Below are positions 5,632 to 7,216 of a DNA stretch of 7,216 nucleotides, piece by piece. The position numbers and the translations under genes are program-made. Every line of letters begins with the position of its first letter. Positions within the stretch are counted from its first letter, which is position 1. Location: contig CALFYR010000474.1 in assembly GCA_937954195.1 (NCBI GenBank), positions 1-7,216 of the forward strand, written 5' to 3'. Below the pieces are notes generated by a model, which was not told the DNA's origin, ran no database searches, and saw only the letters and a list, made by a program, of their open reading frames with translations. This DNA is from an uncultured Dehalococcoidia bacterium. Its GTDB lineage: Bacteria; Chloroflexota; Dehalococcoidia; Tepidiformales; Tepidiformaceae.

Positions 5632-7216
5632 ATGCCCGCACTCGCCGATGTCGTCGTCCTCGAACTCGCCACAGGCATAGCCGGCCCGTATTGCGGCAAG
5701 CTCCTCGCCGACCTCGGCGCGCAGGTCATCAAGGTCGAACCTCCCGGCGGCGACACCACACGGCAGGAACCACCGTTCCACGGCGACGAGAGCGCGTTCT
5801 TCAACTACCTGAACGCCGGAAAACTGGGTGTGGCCGCTGAGGCGGCAACGTCAGGCGTCGCCGACCTCGCACAGCGCGCCGATGTCGTCATCCACAGCCT
5901 CAATGGCCCGGAGGCCGCGAGCTTCGAACTCGCGGTCCGCAATGCGAACCCGGACGCAGTCATCGTCTCGCTCACGCCGTACGGCCGGGATGGCGGCAAG
6001 TCCCGCTGGCAGGCCACTCCCTTCACCGAGTGGGCCACGAGCGGTTTCTTCTACTTCGCCGGCGACCCTGCGCGCGAACCGCTCGCGCTCCCGGGCTTCC
6101 AGGCTGAATTCCACGCCGGACTCCATGCCGCCATCGGCGCGCTCTCCGGGCTCTGGAACGCCCGCAGCGGCCGAGGCGGCCAGGTGGTCGAGGTTTCGCA
6201 CCAGGAAGCCTGCATGAGTGACCACGCCTGGCTGACAACGATGTGGACGCACATGGGCCAGGTGCAGAAGCGCACCGGCAGCCTCTACGCGCGCTGCGCC
6301 GACGGCTGGGTGTACCTGTTCAACCTCGCCCCCTACCCGAACCTCTTCATCCTCATGGAACGGTTCGACCTGCTGGAGGACGAGGAACTCCAGATGCCGA
6401 TCAACTGGGTGGGCCGATTCCCGGAGGTGCTGGCCGCGTTCGAAGAGTGGTGCTCCACCCGCTCCAAGCAGGAGGTCTTCAACGCCTGCCAGGAACTCCG
6501 CATCGCGGCGTCGCCCATCAACACGATGGCCGACGTCGCTGAGAGCGAACAGCTGGCGGCAAGGGAATGGTTCGGCGAGGTCGAAGTCGGTGGGGAAACG
6601 TACAGGGCGCCCGGATTCCCGTACAAGCTCACCGGTACTCCCGCACACGTGCAGGGCCGCGCCCCAAAGCTGGGCGAACACACCGCCACCGTGCTCGACG
6701 CCGGCTTCGCCTGGGCGAACGCCTCCAATCCAACATCCCCAATCCAAAATCCAAAATCGCAAGGTCCGTTGGCCGGCCTCACCATGGTCGAAGTCACCGC
6801 CAACTGGGCCGGGCCTATCGCCGGGCGTCATTTTGGCGACCTCGGCGCGAATGTCATCAAGGTCGAACTGCAGACGAAGCCGGCGACCCGCGCGCTCATC
6901 TACCCGGTGGATGACATCTGGCCGGACTTCTTCCACCGCGCCGGCTACTTCAACAAGCTCAACCGCAACAAGCGTGGCATCGCGCTCGACCTTTCGAAGC
7001 CGAAGGGCAAGGAGGTGTTCCTTCGCCTCGTGAAAAAGGCGGATGTCGTCCTCGAGAACAACGCCGCCCGTGTGATGGCCAACCTCGGACTCGACTACCA
7101 GGCGTTGAACGAGGTGAACCCGGCCATCGTCATGTGCTCGCTCTCCGGCTACGGCGCGACCGGACCTCACCGCAACTACTCCGCATACGGCAGCAATATC
7201 GAAACGGTCAGCGGCC
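5632..7216 (+). CDS. Tandem-fused class III (CaiB/BaiF) CoA-transferase, 3' end cut by window edge
   Basis: This open frame of 528 codons contains one complete CaiB/BaiF unit and the start of a second. Such enzymes move CoA between carboxylic acids or racemise acyl-CoAs through an aspartyl intermediate. Unit 1 starts MPALADVVVLELATGIAGPYCGKLLADLGAQVIKVE-PPGGD and has GRGGQVVEVS (180-189) plus the C-terminal APKLGEHT. Its usual catalytic Asp position, in (G/A)DxxaGl, reads QAEFHAGL with E159. Unit 2 starts GPLAGLTMVEVTANWAGPIAG (378-398) and is more canonical, with GDLGANVIKVE, NKLNRNKRGIALDL, KKADVVLENN and SLSGYGATGPHRN. Its catalytic region lies past the edge. The linker SNPTSPIQNPKSQ is encoded by a heptad repeat. 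Fused forms of about 800 residues occur in some high-GC bacteria, as I recall. I use ATG 5632 because it starts at the family's usual place; ATG 5623, three codons earlier, is possible. The substrate is unknown. Confidence 0.9.
   Translation, partial: MPALADVVVLELATGIAGPYCGKLLADLGAQVIKVEPPGGDTTRQEPPFHGDESAFFNYLNAGKLGVAAEAATSGVADLAQRADVVIHSLNGPEAASFELAVRNANPDAVIVSLTPYGRDGGKSRWQATPFTEWATSGFFYFAGDPAREPLALPGFQAEFHAGLHAAIGALSGLWNARSGRGGQVVEVSHQEACMSDHAWLTTMWTHMGQVQKRTGSLYARCADGWVYLFNLAPYPNLFILMERFDLLEDEELQMPINWVGRFPEVLAAFEEWCSTRSKQEVFNACQELRIAASPINTMADVAESEQLAAREWFGEVEVGGETYRAPGFPYKLTGTPAHVQGRAPKLGEHTATVLDAGFAWANASNPTSPIQNPKSQGPLAGLTMVEVTANWAGPIAGRHFGDLGANVIKVELQTKPATRALIYPVDDIWPDFFHRAGYFNKLNRNKRGIALDLSKPKGKEVFLRLVKKADVVLENNAARVMANLGLDYQALNEVNPAIVMCSLSGYGATGPHRNYSAYGSNIETVSG
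6724..6758 (+). repeat. AT-rich heptanucleotide tandem repeat inside the CoA-transferase coding sequence
   Basis: Five consecutive 7-base units are TCCAATC, CAACATC, CCCAATC, CAAAATC and CAAAATC, ending where the sequence becomes GCAAGG. The array has 40% G+C and not one G on the plus strand, in strong contrast with its GC-rich surroundings. It stays in frame (residues 365-376) and encodes the linker between the two CoA-transferase units. It resembles the heptameric short tandem repeats known from filamentous cyanobacterial genomes; that likeness is from memory. Confidence 0.8.

Noticed and set aside
4491..5804. A 437-residue open frame on the minus strand opposite the zinc-ribbon gene
   Set aside because: It is the GC-rich antisense shadow of the plus-strand gene; it shows no recognisable motif and is dominated by R, G, A and E runs.
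5851..7170. A 439-residue open frame on the minus strand opposite the CoA-transferase
   Set aside because: The plus strand encodes clear CaiB/BaiF motifs throughout; the antisense frame has no family signature and is a codon-bias artefact.
1..7216. tRNA or rRNA genes, CRISPR arrays, insertion sequences, phage or integration sites
   Set aside because: I found no tRNA cloverleaf segments, regularly spaced direct repeats, transposase motifs or terminal inverted repeats; the only tandem repeat is the heptad array in the CoA-transferase linker.

Overview
The window is high-GC (roughly two thirds G+C by eye), densely coded bacterial chromosome with eight protein-coding genes and no RNA genes, CRISPR arrays, phage genes or insertion sequences that I can see. 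Short gaps, GTG starts, a tandem CaiB/BaiF CoA-transferase and a cysteine synthase resembling mycobacterial CysM fit a high-GC free-living bacterium. Chloroflexota is my best guess and Actinomycetota the main alternative; the sequence alone does not settle it.

Left side, minus strand (1-2249): a 441-residue class I SAM-dependent methyltransferase of the Methyltransf_32 type is followed after 9 bases by a PLP-dependent cysteine/O-phosphoserine sulfhydrylase that runs off the left edge. The two look like one operon. A 66-base divergent intergenic region (2250-2315) separates it from the plus-strand genes.

Centre, plus strand (2316-4461): a two-gene type II toxin-antitoxin module (RelB-like antitoxin, RelE/ParE-like toxin, GTGA overlap) ends in a hairpin spanning the toxin stop codon. 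Next come a methylenetetrahydrofolate reductase-like gene and, 1 base after its stop, an endonuclease/exonuclease/phosphatase-superfamily gene with a good ribosome binding site.

Right side, plus strand (4527-7216): a 354-residue protein I could not assign to a known family comes first. It has two zinc-ribbon-like cysteine modules, then regions resembling a degenerate response-regulator receiver and a degenerate GGDEF domain. The last gene is a tandem-fusion class III CoA-transferase that runs off the right edge. Its two halves are joined by a linker encoded by an AT-rich heptanucleotide tandem repeat containing no G on the plus strand.

A regulatory pattern emerges across the window. Three genes that should start transcripts (methyltransferase, antitoxin, CoA-transferase) lack a good Shine-Dalgarno but carry a TGA-NANNNT extended -10-like element 6-7 bases before the ATG, as expected for leaderless mRNAs. 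Genes inside putative operons (cysteine synthase, phosphatase-family gene) have GGAG-type sites instead. No single new multi-gene system is evident. The most unusual items are the zinc-ribbon/REC-like/GGDEF-like protein and the asymmetric CoA-transferase fusion with its repeat-encoded linker.
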